A stretch of 64,000 bases of DNA from an uncultured Spirochaetaceae bacterium (GTDB lineage Bacteria; Spirochaetota; Spirochaetia; Sphaerochaetales; Sphaerochaetaceae). The first letter of the stretch is position 1, and each line of letters opens with the position of its first letter. Positions 34,442 through 43,170 of the stretch are shown here, one piece after another. A program made the translations under genes and the position numbers. The DNA lies in contig CALXLD010000024.1 of assembly GCA_944389105.1 (NCBI GenBank), positions 1 to 64,000 on the forward strand, written 5' to 3'. The notes under the pieces were generated by a model. The model did not search any database, was not told where the DNA came from, and saw nothing but the letters and a program-made list of their open reading frames with translations.

Positions 34442-35794
34442 GAGGAACATACCAGCCCCTGCAGTACCAGCTCTTCTCAGAGCTTCCGCCCCAGCCTCTT
34501 CCTCGCTGTTTCCGCCTCCTGTCACGGTAAGTTCCCTTACAAGATAAGGTTCTTCATCACCGGCGTGGTAGAAGGAAAGCCTTGCTTCAGCTAGGACATA
34601 TACCCTTCCTGCCCCGCTATCTGAATCAGCAATGCCTACACGAAGAAGAATGTAGTTATCAAGATCTGGATAGAGCTCCATAAGAGAGGAAACAACATCC
34701 TTCTCCTCCTCTCCTTCACCTATTACAACCCTGAATCCTCCTGCAGAAGCAGACGAAAGATACGAAGCAAAAGCTGTATAAGCAGATGAAAGCTCAAGCT
34801 GTAGGCCATCTTCACCATATTCCGTTACCGAAATCACAGTATTAGCTGGAAGCATATTTCCAGAATCAACGTATCTGTACTCAACCGTGTTGTTCTCAAG
34901 AAGAGCAAGAAGCGGATCTAGAAAACCCTCCGGAGCTTTTGCTTCTATCGAAGATATAAGATCCTGTGGAACATAAGCAGAAAAATAGAGTGTTCCATTC
35001 CAGAGCATATATGGATTAGTACGGAAGAATGCTGCTATTCCATCACCATCGGTTCTTAGAACCACACTTGATTCGATATGCCCGCCATTCCCATTGACCA
35101 TTGTGTACCGGACTTCTACAAGTCCATTCACGATAGCAGGATGCATTATTCCACGCATGCGGTTCATTCTTACGGAAACATCAGTTCCTCTGCTGCCGCT
35201 TACAATGCGTATTCCTATGTTTTCAAGGTATCCAATGGCTTTATCAAGGAGGGCTTCCGGAGAATACTCATCATTGTTGACATTCCCAGAGAGAGAAAGA
35301 TCAAGAGCCCTCAGTATCGAAAGAAGCGTATCAGTATCTTGGTTTGCCCTATAGCTTTCAAGGGATGAATCAAGAAGCCTCCCTATTTCATCAGTTCTTT
35401 CGATAGCTGCGGAATACTCCTCGCTTCTTGAGCTGTAATAGATATCCTCCGGAATCTCCAGCATAGCATAATATGCAGTCCCTTCGTTAACCGGTGCTGA
35501 GTATGTATTCACAATAGAAGCACTTAGCGATGATATAGCATTGGTCGAGAGAAGTTCACGATAATAAGGAGAAACAGCATCATAGCCAAGTTCCGTTCCG
35601 AGCTGTTCAAGGATATTCATATAAGCTGCGGCACGTGCAGAGCTGTCATCAGACCCTGTTCCACTGCCAACAAAGGCAACTGCCGATGCAGGATGAGGTG
35701 TAACCCTGGTCCATTCCGGGCCTTCCGTGGATGTGAATGTGGAACATGAGAAGAGCAGGAATAATGACAGAAGCAGGATTGTCAGGTTTCTCAA
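34430..35794 (-). CDS. LPP20-like lipoprotein of unknown function
   Basis: The 454-residue protein has a lipobox LFSC at about residues 14-17, so it is lipid-anchored. AFVGSGTGSDDSSARAAAYMNILEQLG near residues 39-65 and the C-terminal GGNSEEEAGAEALRRAGTAGAG resemble LPP20-type domains, in which a conserved alpha/beta fold begins with a GxG-Ala-rich segment. Similar large lipoproteins occur in spirochaetes next to outer-membrane proteins. Function is unknown. The start overlaps the upstream barrel gene by 4 bp. Confidence 0.75.
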   Translation of the reverse strand: MRNLTILLLSLFLLFSCSTFTSTEGPEWTRVTPHPASAVAFVGSGTGSDDSSARAAAYMNILEQLGTELGYDAVSPYYRELLSTNAISSLSASIVNTYSAPVNEGTAYYAMLEIPEDIYYSSRSEEYSAAIERTDEIGRLLDSSLESYRANQDTDTLLSILRALDLSLSGNVNNDEYSPEALLDKAIGYLENIGIRIVSGSRGTDVSVRMNRMRGIMHPAIVNGLVEVRYTMVNGNGGHIESSVVLRTDGDGIAAFFRTNPYMLWNGTLYFSAYVPQDLISSIEAKAPEGFLDPLLALLENNTVEYRYVDSGNMLPANTVISVTEYGEDGLQLELSSAYTAFASYLSSASAGGFRVVIGEGEEEKDVVSSLMELYPDLDNYILLRVGIADSDSGAGRVYVLAEARLSFYHAGDEEPYLVRELTVTGGGNSEEEAGAEALRRAGTAGAGMFLSVL

Positions 35795-36813
35795 AAATCA
35801 CCTCCGAAGCCAAGAACAAGCATATGAGTTCCCTGCAGGTTCTGGTAGCCAAGACGCCAGAAGAATGAAGGAAGTGCCCTATGTTCATAGAATATGGAAA
35901 AGATAGATCTCCAGTCAAAGCCTCCGGTACCGCCTCCAACAAGAACTGATACACTTCCGCCTATACGCCCTTCCTGAAGAAGCGTGAAGTTTACAGATGG
36001 GAACAGCCTTGAAAGATTCATATAAGCTTCAAGCCCGATTCCACCATAGACATCGCTCTGTCCACCTGAATATCTGTAAGCAAATGAAACTATCGGAACA
36101 AAAGGGTAGATCAGATCGCTTCTTCCAAGCGATATCATCCCAAAGAGCTCAGGGGAAGAGAAATTAAACCCTGTCGACAGGCTTCCTGAAAGCTTCCACT
36201 CACCTTCTGGATCAAGCCTCATCCCAGGATAAGGATCATCAAGGTATACAGGTTCCAGCGTTACCGCCCCGCTATAATTATCACTTACCTCAAAAAGACC
36301 TCTGGTCCTTCCAAGATTATCTACAGCACGCAGTCTTGTTCCCCGCCTGATAGAACTTTCTGACAGAAGAGAGTAGGAACTATCAAGGACATAGCCAAGC
36401 GTAAAGCCTGAATCACTGTAGAGGGACTCTTCATAAAACAGGATGCTTCTCACGCTCTCATCGAGCGAGGAGAGAAGATTTTCCCTGCCATCTCCATAGA
36501 ACTCGACAAGAACTTCCTTGCCTGAGAACGAAAGGAGGAAAGAAGCTCGAGTGTTTCCATCCTCAAAATCCTCTTCCACGTATGACGAAGCATTGAAATC
36601 AATATCTCCCCTGCCATATGTAGCCTCGCCCACTGTTCTTGCGAGCTCTCCCAGGACATCTTCCGGAATACTCTCATCAGCTACTATATGGGATGAGAAA
36701 ACAGGAAAAAGCGAAAAGAGGATGAGGACTGCAGCTGCAAGCCCTCTCCTTATGTTCCTAGTTATATAATTGCAGCCATTGGAAAGCATCCAAGGCTTTC
36801 TGTTCATCTTCAT
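35791..36813 (-). CDS. Outer-membrane beta-barrel-like protein
   Basis: The 340-residue protein has a signal peptide after an extended N-terminus (RRGLAAAVLILFSLFPVFSSH, about residues 22-42). The remainder alternates hydrophobic and polar residues with Gly and aromatic girdles, ending LGFGGDF with a terminal Phe, as in outer-membrane barrels. The family is not recognised. The start ATG 36813 is supported by TTCACC-17-GATAAT ending 7 nt upstream; the longer frame would run into the promoter. It is coupled to the lipoprotein gene by ATGA overlap. Confidence 0.65.
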   Translation of the reverse strand: MKMNRKPWMLSNGCNYITRNIRRGLAAAVLILFSLFPVFSSHIVADESIPEDVLGELARTVGEATYGRGDIDFNASSYVEEDFEDGNTRASFLLSFSGKEVLVEFYGDGRENLLSSLDESVRSILFYEESLYSDSGFTLGYVLDSSYSLLSESSIRRGTRLRAVDNLGRTRGLFEVSDNYSGAVTLEPVYLDDPYPGMRLDPEGEWKLSGSLSTGFNFSSPELFGMISLGRSDLIYPFVPIVSFAYRYSGGQSDVYGGIGLEAYMNLSRLFPSVNFTLLQEGRIGGSVSVLVGGGTGGFDWRSIFSIFYEHRALPSFFWRLGYQNLQGTHMLVLGFGGDF

Positions 36814-36858
36814 AAGTGAAATTATCCCACATTTGCCTATATTGGTGAACATCAGAAA

Positions 36859-37704
36859 TCATGCGCTGAAATTATACTTCTCAAGCAGGGTATTGGCATC
36901 TTCAGTTATTCCGAAGATTGCGAATACGACCAGGATTATTGATGTAAGCACAGGGCCTCTGTTCAATGACTGGCTTATGCTTATTACAGAAGATGCAAGT
37001 CCCCAGTATACAGCAGGCTCCTTAGCAACAGCCTCCAGCCACTCTGCAAAAGACTCATCAAGATCAACATCGCTTTTGTAATGCTCTACGATTGCCATTA
37101 TCGTTGCTGCAACAACTCCTGCCGCAATAGCGACAGCTGAAGCTGCCGTAACCTTTCCCCAGAGGACGGTATCCGGAACAAATGAGTAGACAACAGCAGC
37201 AGTAAGCAGCACAGCGCTTTTTATCACGAGGGCAGTAAGATCATTATAAAACTCCTCCTGCTGGCTTGGCGTAAGGACTCTGACTTCATCTGCAACTGAC
37301 AGGAAAAGCCGCTCCTCAGCTTCCTTGATAGTCTCCCTGACTTTATCCAGCTCCTCTTCTGGAGCAAGACCATGAGCTGCTTCAATAACATCCTCCGCAT
37401 CATTGAATCCAGAAGTCTCCAGCGTAAAGAGAAGATACTCCCTGCCCTTCTCCTCTTCCAGCGTTCTGGTTGCTATATCAAAACCATCATGACCGTCAAG
37501 CAGTCCTCTTGTATCGATATCCTCCTCAACAAACTGACGGATATCATCAAGATAAAGATCAATTGCCCTGCCTGATGCGGAGACAAGCGCCGATGATGAT
37601 ATCGCACCGGGGCCGGACTGCGGTATCGAACATGAAACAACAAGAACTGAAACTATCAGAAGCATTGCTATGCATCTTTCTGCAATAATTCCTGCACTCT
37701 TCAT
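36859..37704 (-). CDS. Lipoprotein with C-terminal membrane segments
   Basis: The 281-residue protein has a lipobox VVSC near residues 22-25. A highly acidic helical region (70-150) lies between the anchor and three hydrophobic segments near 165-185, 190-210 and 240-268. A lipoprotein with additional transmembrane helices is unusual. No family was recognised. AAAGGAGG lies 8 nt before the ATG, a strong Shine-Dalgarno. It lies in a block of envelope genes with the same orientation. Confidence 0.65.
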   Translation of the reverse strand: MKSAGIIAERCIAMLLIVSVLVVSCSIPQSGPGAISSSALVSASGRAIDLYLDDIRQFVEEDIDTRGLLDGHDGFDIATRTLEEEKGREYLLFTLETSGFNDAEDVIEAAHGLAPEEELDKVRETIKEAEERLFLSVADEVRVLTPSQQEEFYNDLTALVIKSAVLLTAAVVYSFVPDTVLWGKVTAASAVAIAAGVVAATIMAIVEHYKSDVDLDESFAEWLEAVAKEPAVYWGLASSVISISQSLNRGPVLTSIILVVFAIFGITEDANTLLEKYNFSA

Positions 37705-37719
37705 TCTATGAATCCTCCT

Positions 37720-38226
37720 TTATGGAATTTCCAAACCAGCTATCAGCGAAATCCTGATCTTTGAATACTGAGGTACGGCTTCACGCAGCGTTCCGAGCCT
37801 GCCTTCCTCACTGGAGAATGCATCCTGAACCGAAATCCGGGGTTCAATGAAAAACCATGGAAACGAAAAGGTCCAGCCTGCAATTATTTCGGAAAACAGG
37901 ATAAACCTCTCCTCCGGAGCCTCAAGTCCCCAGAACATTCCCATCCGGATCATGGAAGCTCCGACATAGAAACCATGCTCTTCAAACGGGTAAACGGAAA
38001 CAATGAGCGCACTCTCCGCGAAATCCATCTCATGAGAAAACGAATGAGAGAATCTCAAAGGAACCGAAACGCGTATTCCATCCCACCTGTATGAAGCTTC
38101 CGCATCGAGCCTTAGTGCATCGAGGAATATCGAGTCTGCACAGCATAAATCAAATCCAATCTGCCATGCCGCAGGCAGTGCGGAAGCGGAGAAAAAGATA
38201 ATGATGGAAAAGAAAAGCCGTCTCAT
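37720..38226 (-). CDS. Exported barrel-like protein of unknown function
   Basis: The 168-residue protein has a signal peptide (RRLFFSIIIFFSASALPA, cleavage near 19). Alternating aromatic strands with few charged patches suggest a small outer-membrane barrel. Two Cys are adjacent near residue 28. The family is not recognised. No Shine-Dalgarno is visible; TAGCCT sits six bases before the ATG. It is followed after 15 bp by the lipoprotein gene. Confidence 0.6.
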   Translation of the reverse strand: MRRLFFSIIIFFSASALPAAWQIGFDLCCADSIFLDALRLDAEASYRWDGIRVSVPLRFSHSFSHEMDFAESALIVSVYPFEEHGFYVGASMIRMGMFWGLEAPEERFILFSEIIAGWTFSFPWFFIEPRISVQDAFSSEEGRLGTLREAVPQYSKIRISLIAGLEIP

Positions 38227-38301
38227 ACCAAAAGGCTAGACGGCAAAGATCCAATGGATAAGAGGCAATAACGGACAACTTTAAATAATTATTTTCATTC
38301 C

Positions 38302-38796
38302 TTATTCGGACTGTTCATCCTGCCATCCTAGTGCTTTTCTGAAAGCATCCTCATTTTTCTGGAATTCCCTGGAAGTAAACAGGACAGGCTTCGACTCACC
38401 GGAAACAGAAAGAGAAAGACCAGGATGATGGTCATCCACTTTCTTCATGGTATACCCCTCAATAGCGGATGTAAAACAGGACCATGAGGGCTTTACGCCT
38501 CCCTTCTCGCTTTTTCTTGAATAGAAAACAACTTCTGTTGCAGTAACAGCAAGAGCACCGCCAAGAAGCTCTGTACCATCCTTGACTATCATGGAACAGC
38601 GCTGGAAGAAGAAATCACCTTCTCCCCGGGCTTTCTCAACCATTTTCCTTGTCACAACTGATGTAGTTACATAATAAATGGCAATCAGAAGCAGAAGAGG
38701 CAGCAGAAGCGGGAAGATTATCATCTGCCTGAAAGCCGCGAAGTAGACAAACACTCCGAATACAGCAAGAAGCAATAAAAGAATAAGTCTCTTCAT
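38302..38796 (-). CDS. Two-helix membrane protein with a PH-like cytoplasmic domain
   Basis: The 164-residue protein has two transmembrane helices (about 3-19 and 24-46). A soluble beta-rich domain (65-160) follows with VTATEVVFYSRKSEKGG and LSLSVSGESKPVLFTSREFQ, the pattern of bacterial PH-like domains. Function is unknown. Its ATG overlaps the stop of the PTS EIIA gene by 1 bp, so the two are translationally coupled. Confidence 0.6.
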   Translation of the reverse strand: MKRLILLLLLAVFGVFVYFAAFRQMIIFPLLLPLLLLIAIYYVTTSVVTRKMVEKARGEGDFFFQRCSMIVKDGTELLGGALAVTATEVVFYSRKSEKGGVKPSWSCFTSAIEGYTMKKVDDHHPGLSLSVSGESKPVLFTSREFQKNEDAFRKALGWQDEQSE

Positions 38797-39209
38797 CAGA
38801 AAAGAACCTCCAGTATCTCATTGTCCGTAGCAGCTTCCATTATCCTCTCCCTGTCTGACGGATTCGACAGCACCCTGACAGCTGCGGAAAGGAAATCAAT
38901 ATGGCTTGCTGCAGCGTCATGCGGGATAAGCACCATAAGGAAAATATGGACAAGATCACCACCCATCATTATTCCTCCGGAGGACCTTCCTATGGAAACA
39001 TGAAGCTCGCTGATCCCATCGATGCGCGCATGCGGTATTACAATGGATGATCCTATTGCAGTAGAGCCTTCAGCTTCCCTTTTCATTATCGCGTCAAGAA
39101 CAGCGGCCTTGTTTACGGCAGAAAACGAAGAAACAAGCTCTTCAAGCGCCTCTTCCCAGCAATGTGCCTTCAATTCAGGAATAACGGAAACCAGAACGTT
39201 TTTATTCAT
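38796..39209 (-). CDS. PTS EIIA-2 (PtsN/fructose-type) protein
   Basis: The 137-residue protein is a fructose/mannitol-type EIIA. The phosphorylatable His lies in SSIVIPHARID near residue 60, after AIMKREAEGSTAIG, and is followed by a long amphipathic helix region. No EIIB or EIIC is nearby, so a regulatory PtsN-like role is more likely than sugar uptake. An extended -10 (TGC-TATAGA) lies 8 nt before the ATG with no Shine-Dalgarno. Confidence 0.85.
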   Translation of the reverse strand: MNKNVLVSVIPELKAHCWEEALEELVSSFSAVNKAAVLDAIMKREAEGSTAIGSSIVIPHARIDGISELHVSIGRSSGGIMMGGDLVHIFLMVLIPHDAAASHIDFLSAAVRVLSNPSDRERIMEAATDNEILEVLF

Positions 39210-39303
39210 ATGCAGAGTCTATAGCAAGAAACAATTTACTGGAAGATGCGGGAAAAAGTTAGCCGAAACGCAGGGTTGGAGAGGATTAAAAGGTAAAGGA
39301 GAA

Positions 39304-41373
39304 ATGAAAATGAAATCAAGACATTTCTTTATAGCCTCATTTCTGATCATCATGGCGCTGCTGTCTGCGTGTGAACAGGCAAGCAGCCAGGCAACACTGC
39401 GCGTCAATCTCAGGAAAGACAGATCGATTGTCCCGGAGAACTACCCTCTGGAAATCGAATCATACAGAATCACTGGCGATGGGCCGGGCAGCGAATCATT
39501 CAGCATTGAAACGAACAAGGAAACAGTATCTCTTGAAGGACTTGTAATCGGGGAATGGACAATCCTGGCAGAAGGTCTGAATTCCCAGAACGATGTTCTT
39601 GTCACGGGAAGTACCACACACAGACTTTCAGCAACAAACGGAAGCTGTACCATCATACTTGAGGATCTGGTAGGAAACGGATCGCTTGAAGTACTGCTGA
39701 CATGGGATCCTGAAAGGATAATAGGAGAAGCCTCAATCGAACTTGAACTCACACCGCAGTATGGGGAGAAAGAGACAAGGACACTTGAGCTCACATCCAT
39801 GAATACAGCCTCTGGAGAAGCATCTTATACAGGGACCGATTACCCAGCAGGTTCATACGTACTAGCAGCAAGGCTTTTCGACGGAAGCGTGCAGGTTGCA
39901 GGATTCATAGAAGCTGTACGGATAGCCGGAGACCAGGTTTCAAAAGGAGAAGTCAGGTTTGATCTCGACAAATATCCCGTGGATCCGGGAACCCTTGAAC
40001 TGGTAAACAATACAGGAGTACCCGTTTCATGCACAATCGAGGGACTGGAGGACACAATAGATGCAGATATCCCGATAACAGTAAGCATAACATCAGCAAC
40101 CGATGATGTTTCAGATTACAATATCTCATGGTATCTTGACGGAATCCTTATAGGAGAAGGTGCAGAAGCTGAATTCACCCCGAGCGTCGGCACTCATCGG
40201 CTGGATGTTGTTGCCTCCACATCGAGGCTGGGCACTTCTGGTTCGGCCTCAATGAATTTTGAAGCTGTCTCTGCTGCAGAACCTGGAGTTCCATCCAATG
40301 GCAATATAATCAATGACGGAGAGAATATAGAAATAAGCGGATCTGGAACAGTAAGCTTCCTGCCAGACGGAAGTGTAATGATAATCTCAAATGCAGAAAG
40401 GAAGATATACATTGCCTCCATGATAAGAAGCAGCATAGACATCAGAAGGGAATATTCCTTTGATGATCTTGCAATTTCCGGCTCCATCGTGGATGCCTGC
40501 TCAATGGAAGTCTCCGCGGGTCTTTCAAAGGTCGTTGCTGCATGCGAGGAACCGTATATGGCAATGGTCTTCAATTACAATCCATCGACTTATTCCCTTA
40601 CGAAATATTCAGAGGGAACAATAAAATTCCCAACTTCGGATTCTGCAGCAACCGCTGTAAAGAGTGTAGGAATAGTATCAGAAGTCACAAAGGATGGCGA
40701 AACAGGATATGGTTTTGTAGTGGCAAGGCACCCTGAACAGGACTACTGGGGAATATTCTATGTATCGCTTGTAAAGAATACAGGCGATGAGGACCTGGTT
40801 GATTTCGGTTTTGTCGCAGGCTCTGCTACGTCTTCTGCGAATATAGCCGGGAAGATAAGCACTACCGACCAGACTCTTTTCCAGGCTCTGGCAGACGGAA
40901 ATGCAATCTATCTTGGAGCTCCTGTGATAGCCTCTACTGCATTTTCAATGCATTCATTCGCCCCATCGGAGTTTGCAGAAGAGTATTTAGATGATTTCAG
41001 GAACATCACTACATGTTCCATCATCGGCGAAGACAATATCCTTCTTATGGGCAGCAGCATGATTATCCTGAACCAGACAGGCAGCTCATCCAACCGCGGA
41101 TGGTCCGTCATAAGCAGCACAGCGGCAGGCTCTGAAGCGAGCAGCCTTATCACGAGTGCAGACTTCAGATATGCATACTACATAGATATAGAAACAGATG
41201 AGATCGTCACACTGGCTATCAGATCAAGCGGTACGGCTGTAGAGGAAATAGGAAGAACATCAATTGCAGAAGATGGTATCGATACACTATCCCTGTCAAG
41301 AAGCGGTACAAACATCATTGCATACGATGCCAGCAATATGGATTCTCTGGCAATCTACAGAACGACAAGATAA
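39304..41373 (+). CDS. Large surface lipoprotein with Ig-like and beta-propeller-like regions
   Basis: The 689-residue protein starts at ATG 39304 behind AAAGGAG; the much longer open frame upstream runs antisense through the PTS gene and is not coding. The signal peptide ends in a lipobox LLSAC near 19-23. Residues 30-300 form beta-sandwich-like units, among them YNISWYLDGILIGEGAEAEF, which is Ig/PKD-like. Residues 330-680 repeat strand-rich blocks resembling a propeller. Function is unknown, with adhesion or ligand binding plausible. A terminator hairpin follows. Confidence 0.75.
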   Translation: MKMKSRHFFIASFLIIMALLSACEQASSQATLRVNLRKDRSIVPENYPLEIESYRITGDGPGSESFSIETNKETVSLEGLVIGEWTILAEGLNSQNDVLVTGSTTHRLSATNGSCTIILEDLVGNGSLEVLLTWDPERIIGEASIELELTPQYGEKETRTLELTSMNTASGEASYTGTDYPAGSYVLAARLFDGSVQVAGFIEAVRIAGDQVSKGEVRFDLDKYPVDPGTLELVNNTGVPVSCTIEGLEDTIDADIPITVSITSATDDVSDYNISWYLDGILIGEGAEAEFTPSVGTHRLDVVASTSRLGTSGSASMNFEAVSAAEPGVPSNGNIINDGENIEISGSGTVSFLPDGSVMIISNAERKIYIASMIRSSIDIRREYSFDDLAISGSIVDACSMEVSAGLSKVVAACEEPYMAMVFNYNPSTYSLTKYSEGTIKFPTSDSAATAVKSVGIVSEVTKDGETGYGFVVARHPEQDYWGIFYVSLVKNTGDEDLVDFGFVAGSATSSANIAGKISTTDQTLFQALADGNAIYLGAPVIASTAFSMHSFAPSEFAEEYLDDFRNITTCSIIGEDNILLMGSSMIILNQTGSSSNRGWSVISSTAAGSEASSLITSADFRYAYYIDIETDEIVTLAIRSSGTAVEEIGRTSIAEDGIDTLSLSRSGTNIIAYDASNMDSLAIYRTTR

Positions 41374-41379
41374 GAGGAT

Positions 41380-41411
41380 ATGGCCTGAGAGAAAACTCCC
41401 AGGCCATTTCT
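41380..41411. terminator. Bidirectional terminator between the lipoprotein and hydA
   Basis: ATGGCCTG (41380-41387) and CAGGCCAT (41400-41407) form a perfect 8-bp stem with a 12-nt loop, followed by TTTC on the plus strand. It serves the convergent lipoprotein and hydrogenase operon ends. Confidence 0.7.
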
Positions 41412-41412
41412 A

Positions 41413-43158
41413 TCATCCTTTGTAAACAGGTGTTTCCTTATACTCGGTATGAAGCAGATGATGGGCTTTCTCTGAAAGAGGAGCACCGAGATAATCCGAA
41501 TAAAGCTTCTGAATCGAAGGATTCTGATGAGAGCATCTCTTTACCGATTTCTCATCATCCTCATACAGTCCATCGATTCTCTCGCTGCGGACATCATCAT
41601 CTGTTCCATATGGCTGACCACCGCCTGCGATACATCCGCCGCGGCATGCCATGATCTCAACGAAATCAACATCTGATTTACGGCCGGCTTTCTTGTCCTC
41701 ACGGATCTGGTCAAGAAGAGATTTTGCATTTGCCATACCATGAACAACGGCAACCTTCACTTTCTGTCCCTCGACATCAACTTCTCCGCGCTTTACTTCA
41801 TCAAGGCCGCGTACAAGCTTGATCTCCGGGTCAGGAAGGTCCTTTCCAGTAAGGCCATAGTAAGCTGTTCTGATTGCTGCTTCCATTACACCGCCAGTTG
41901 CACCGAAGATCGTTCCAGCGCCGCTGTACTCACCGATAGGACTGTCAGCTTCCGAATCCGGCAGATTTCTGAAATCAAGGCCACGGGAAGCAATCAGCCT
42001 TGCAAGCTCACGTGTGGTAAGAACAAGATCAACATCCCATTCACCGCTTGAAGCAGCATGCTCTCCGTCCCTTCTTATCTCAACCTTCTTTGCAGTACAT
42101 GGCATGATAGCAACTGAATAGACCTTCTTCTTATCTATTCCTGCCTTTTCAGCCCAGTATGTCTTTGTTATAGCACCCTGCATCATCATAGGGCTCTTTG
42201 CAGATGAGAGGTTCTCAAGAAGATCAGGATAGTATTCCTCAACATATGCGACCCAGCCAGGACAGCAGGATGTCAGCTGGGGCATTACACCGCCATTCTT
42301 GATTCTATCAAGAAGCTCATAGCCCTCTTCCATGATTGTAAGGTCAGCACCGAAATTCGTATCGAAGACATAATCAATACCAAGACGGCGGAGTGCTGTA
42401 TAAAGCTTCTTTGTTGTAATCTCACCAGGTTTAAGGCCGAATTCTTCTCCGATTGCGACACGTACAGAAGGAGCCATCTGCACAGCAACGACCTTCTCAG
42501 GATCAGCAATAGCCTGCATCAGATCATTAGTCTGATCCTGCTCATAGATTGCACCGACTGGACAGTGAGTAATACACTGGCCGCATTTGATACAAGGGCT
42601 ATCATTGAGTGGAAGCTTCGCAGCAGGGCTCATTGTCGTATGATCGCCTCTGCCGATGAATTCAAGTGCATGTACGCCCTGAAGCTCCTGGCAGACCTGG
42701 ACACAGCGTCCGCACTTGATACACTTCTCCGGATCAAGAACGATAGCTCCAGTTGAACGATCCTTCTTATCCTCGGCAAGCCTGACTTCGAAAGGCTGTT
42801 CCCTGACACCATATTCAATAGCAAGCTTCTGAAGCTCACACTTGTTGTTGCGTGTACAAAGAAGACATGAGGACGGATGCGTAGACATTGTCAGCTCAAG
42901 AATAGTACGACGGACATTATACAGATCCTGATCATGTGTAATGATCTTCATGCCCTCCGCAGCTGGTGTTGAACAGGAACGGATTATCTTAGCAGAACCT
43001 TCCTGCTTGCAGACACAGAGTCCGCATGATCCGAATGGCTTAAGATCTGGATGATAACACAAAGTAGGAATTCTTATTCCTGCTTTCCTAGCCGCTTCAA
43101 GGACGGTTGTCCCCTCAGCCACCTCAACCTCGATTCCCTGTATAGTAAGATGAATCAT
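41413..43158 (-). CDS. hydA: [FeFe] hydrogenase catalytic subunit, bifurcating group A type
   Basis: The 581-residue protein has an N-terminal [2Fe-2S] domain (Cys near 34-62), a His-Cys cluster region (about 96-110), two [4Fe-4S] ferredoxin motifs (CIKCGRCVQVC and CIKCGQCITHCP, about 146-200) and the H-cluster domain. The H-cluster motifs are L1 TSCCPGW (296-302), L2 MPCTAKK (352-358) and L3 MACRGGC (503-509). With the other operon products it should couple H2 formation to NAD(P)H and ferredoxin. GGAGG precedes ATG 43158. Maturases HydEFG are not in the window. Confidence 0.95.
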   Translation of the reverse strand: MIHLTIQGIEVEVAEGTTVLEAARKAGIRIPTLCYHPDLKPFGSCGLCVCKQEGSAKIIRSCSTPAAEGMKIITHDQDLYNVRRTILELTMSTHPSSCLLCTRNNKCELQKLAIEYGVREQPFEVRLAEDKKDRSTGAIVLDPEKCIKCGRCVQVCQELQGVHALEFIGRGDHTTMSPAAKLPLNDSPCIKCGQCITHCPVGAIYEQDQTNDLMQAIADPEKVVAVQMAPSVRVAIGEEFGLKPGEITTKKLYTALRRLGIDYVFDTNFGADLTIMEEGYELLDRIKNGGVMPQLTSCCPGWVAYVEEYYPDLLENLSSAKSPMMMQGAITKTYWAEKAGIDKKKVYSVAIMPCTAKKVEIRRDGEHAASSGEWDVDLVLTTRELARLIASRGLDFRNLPDSEADSPIGEYSGAGTIFGATGGVMEAAIRTAYYGLTGKDLPDPEIKLVRGLDEVKRGEVDVEGQKVKVAVVHGMANAKSLLDQIREDKKAGRKSDVDFVEIMACRGGCIAGGGQPYGTDDDVRSERIDGLYEDDEKSVKRCSHQNPSIQKLYSDYLGAPLSEKAHHLLHTEYKETPVYKG

Positions 43159-43170
43159 CGCCAACCTCCA

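Noticed and set aside
39022-39303. 94-codon N-terminal extension of the large lipoprotein frame
   Set aside because: It is antisense to the PTS EIIA gene and lies before a strong Shine-Dalgarno and a lipoprotein signal peptide at 39304.
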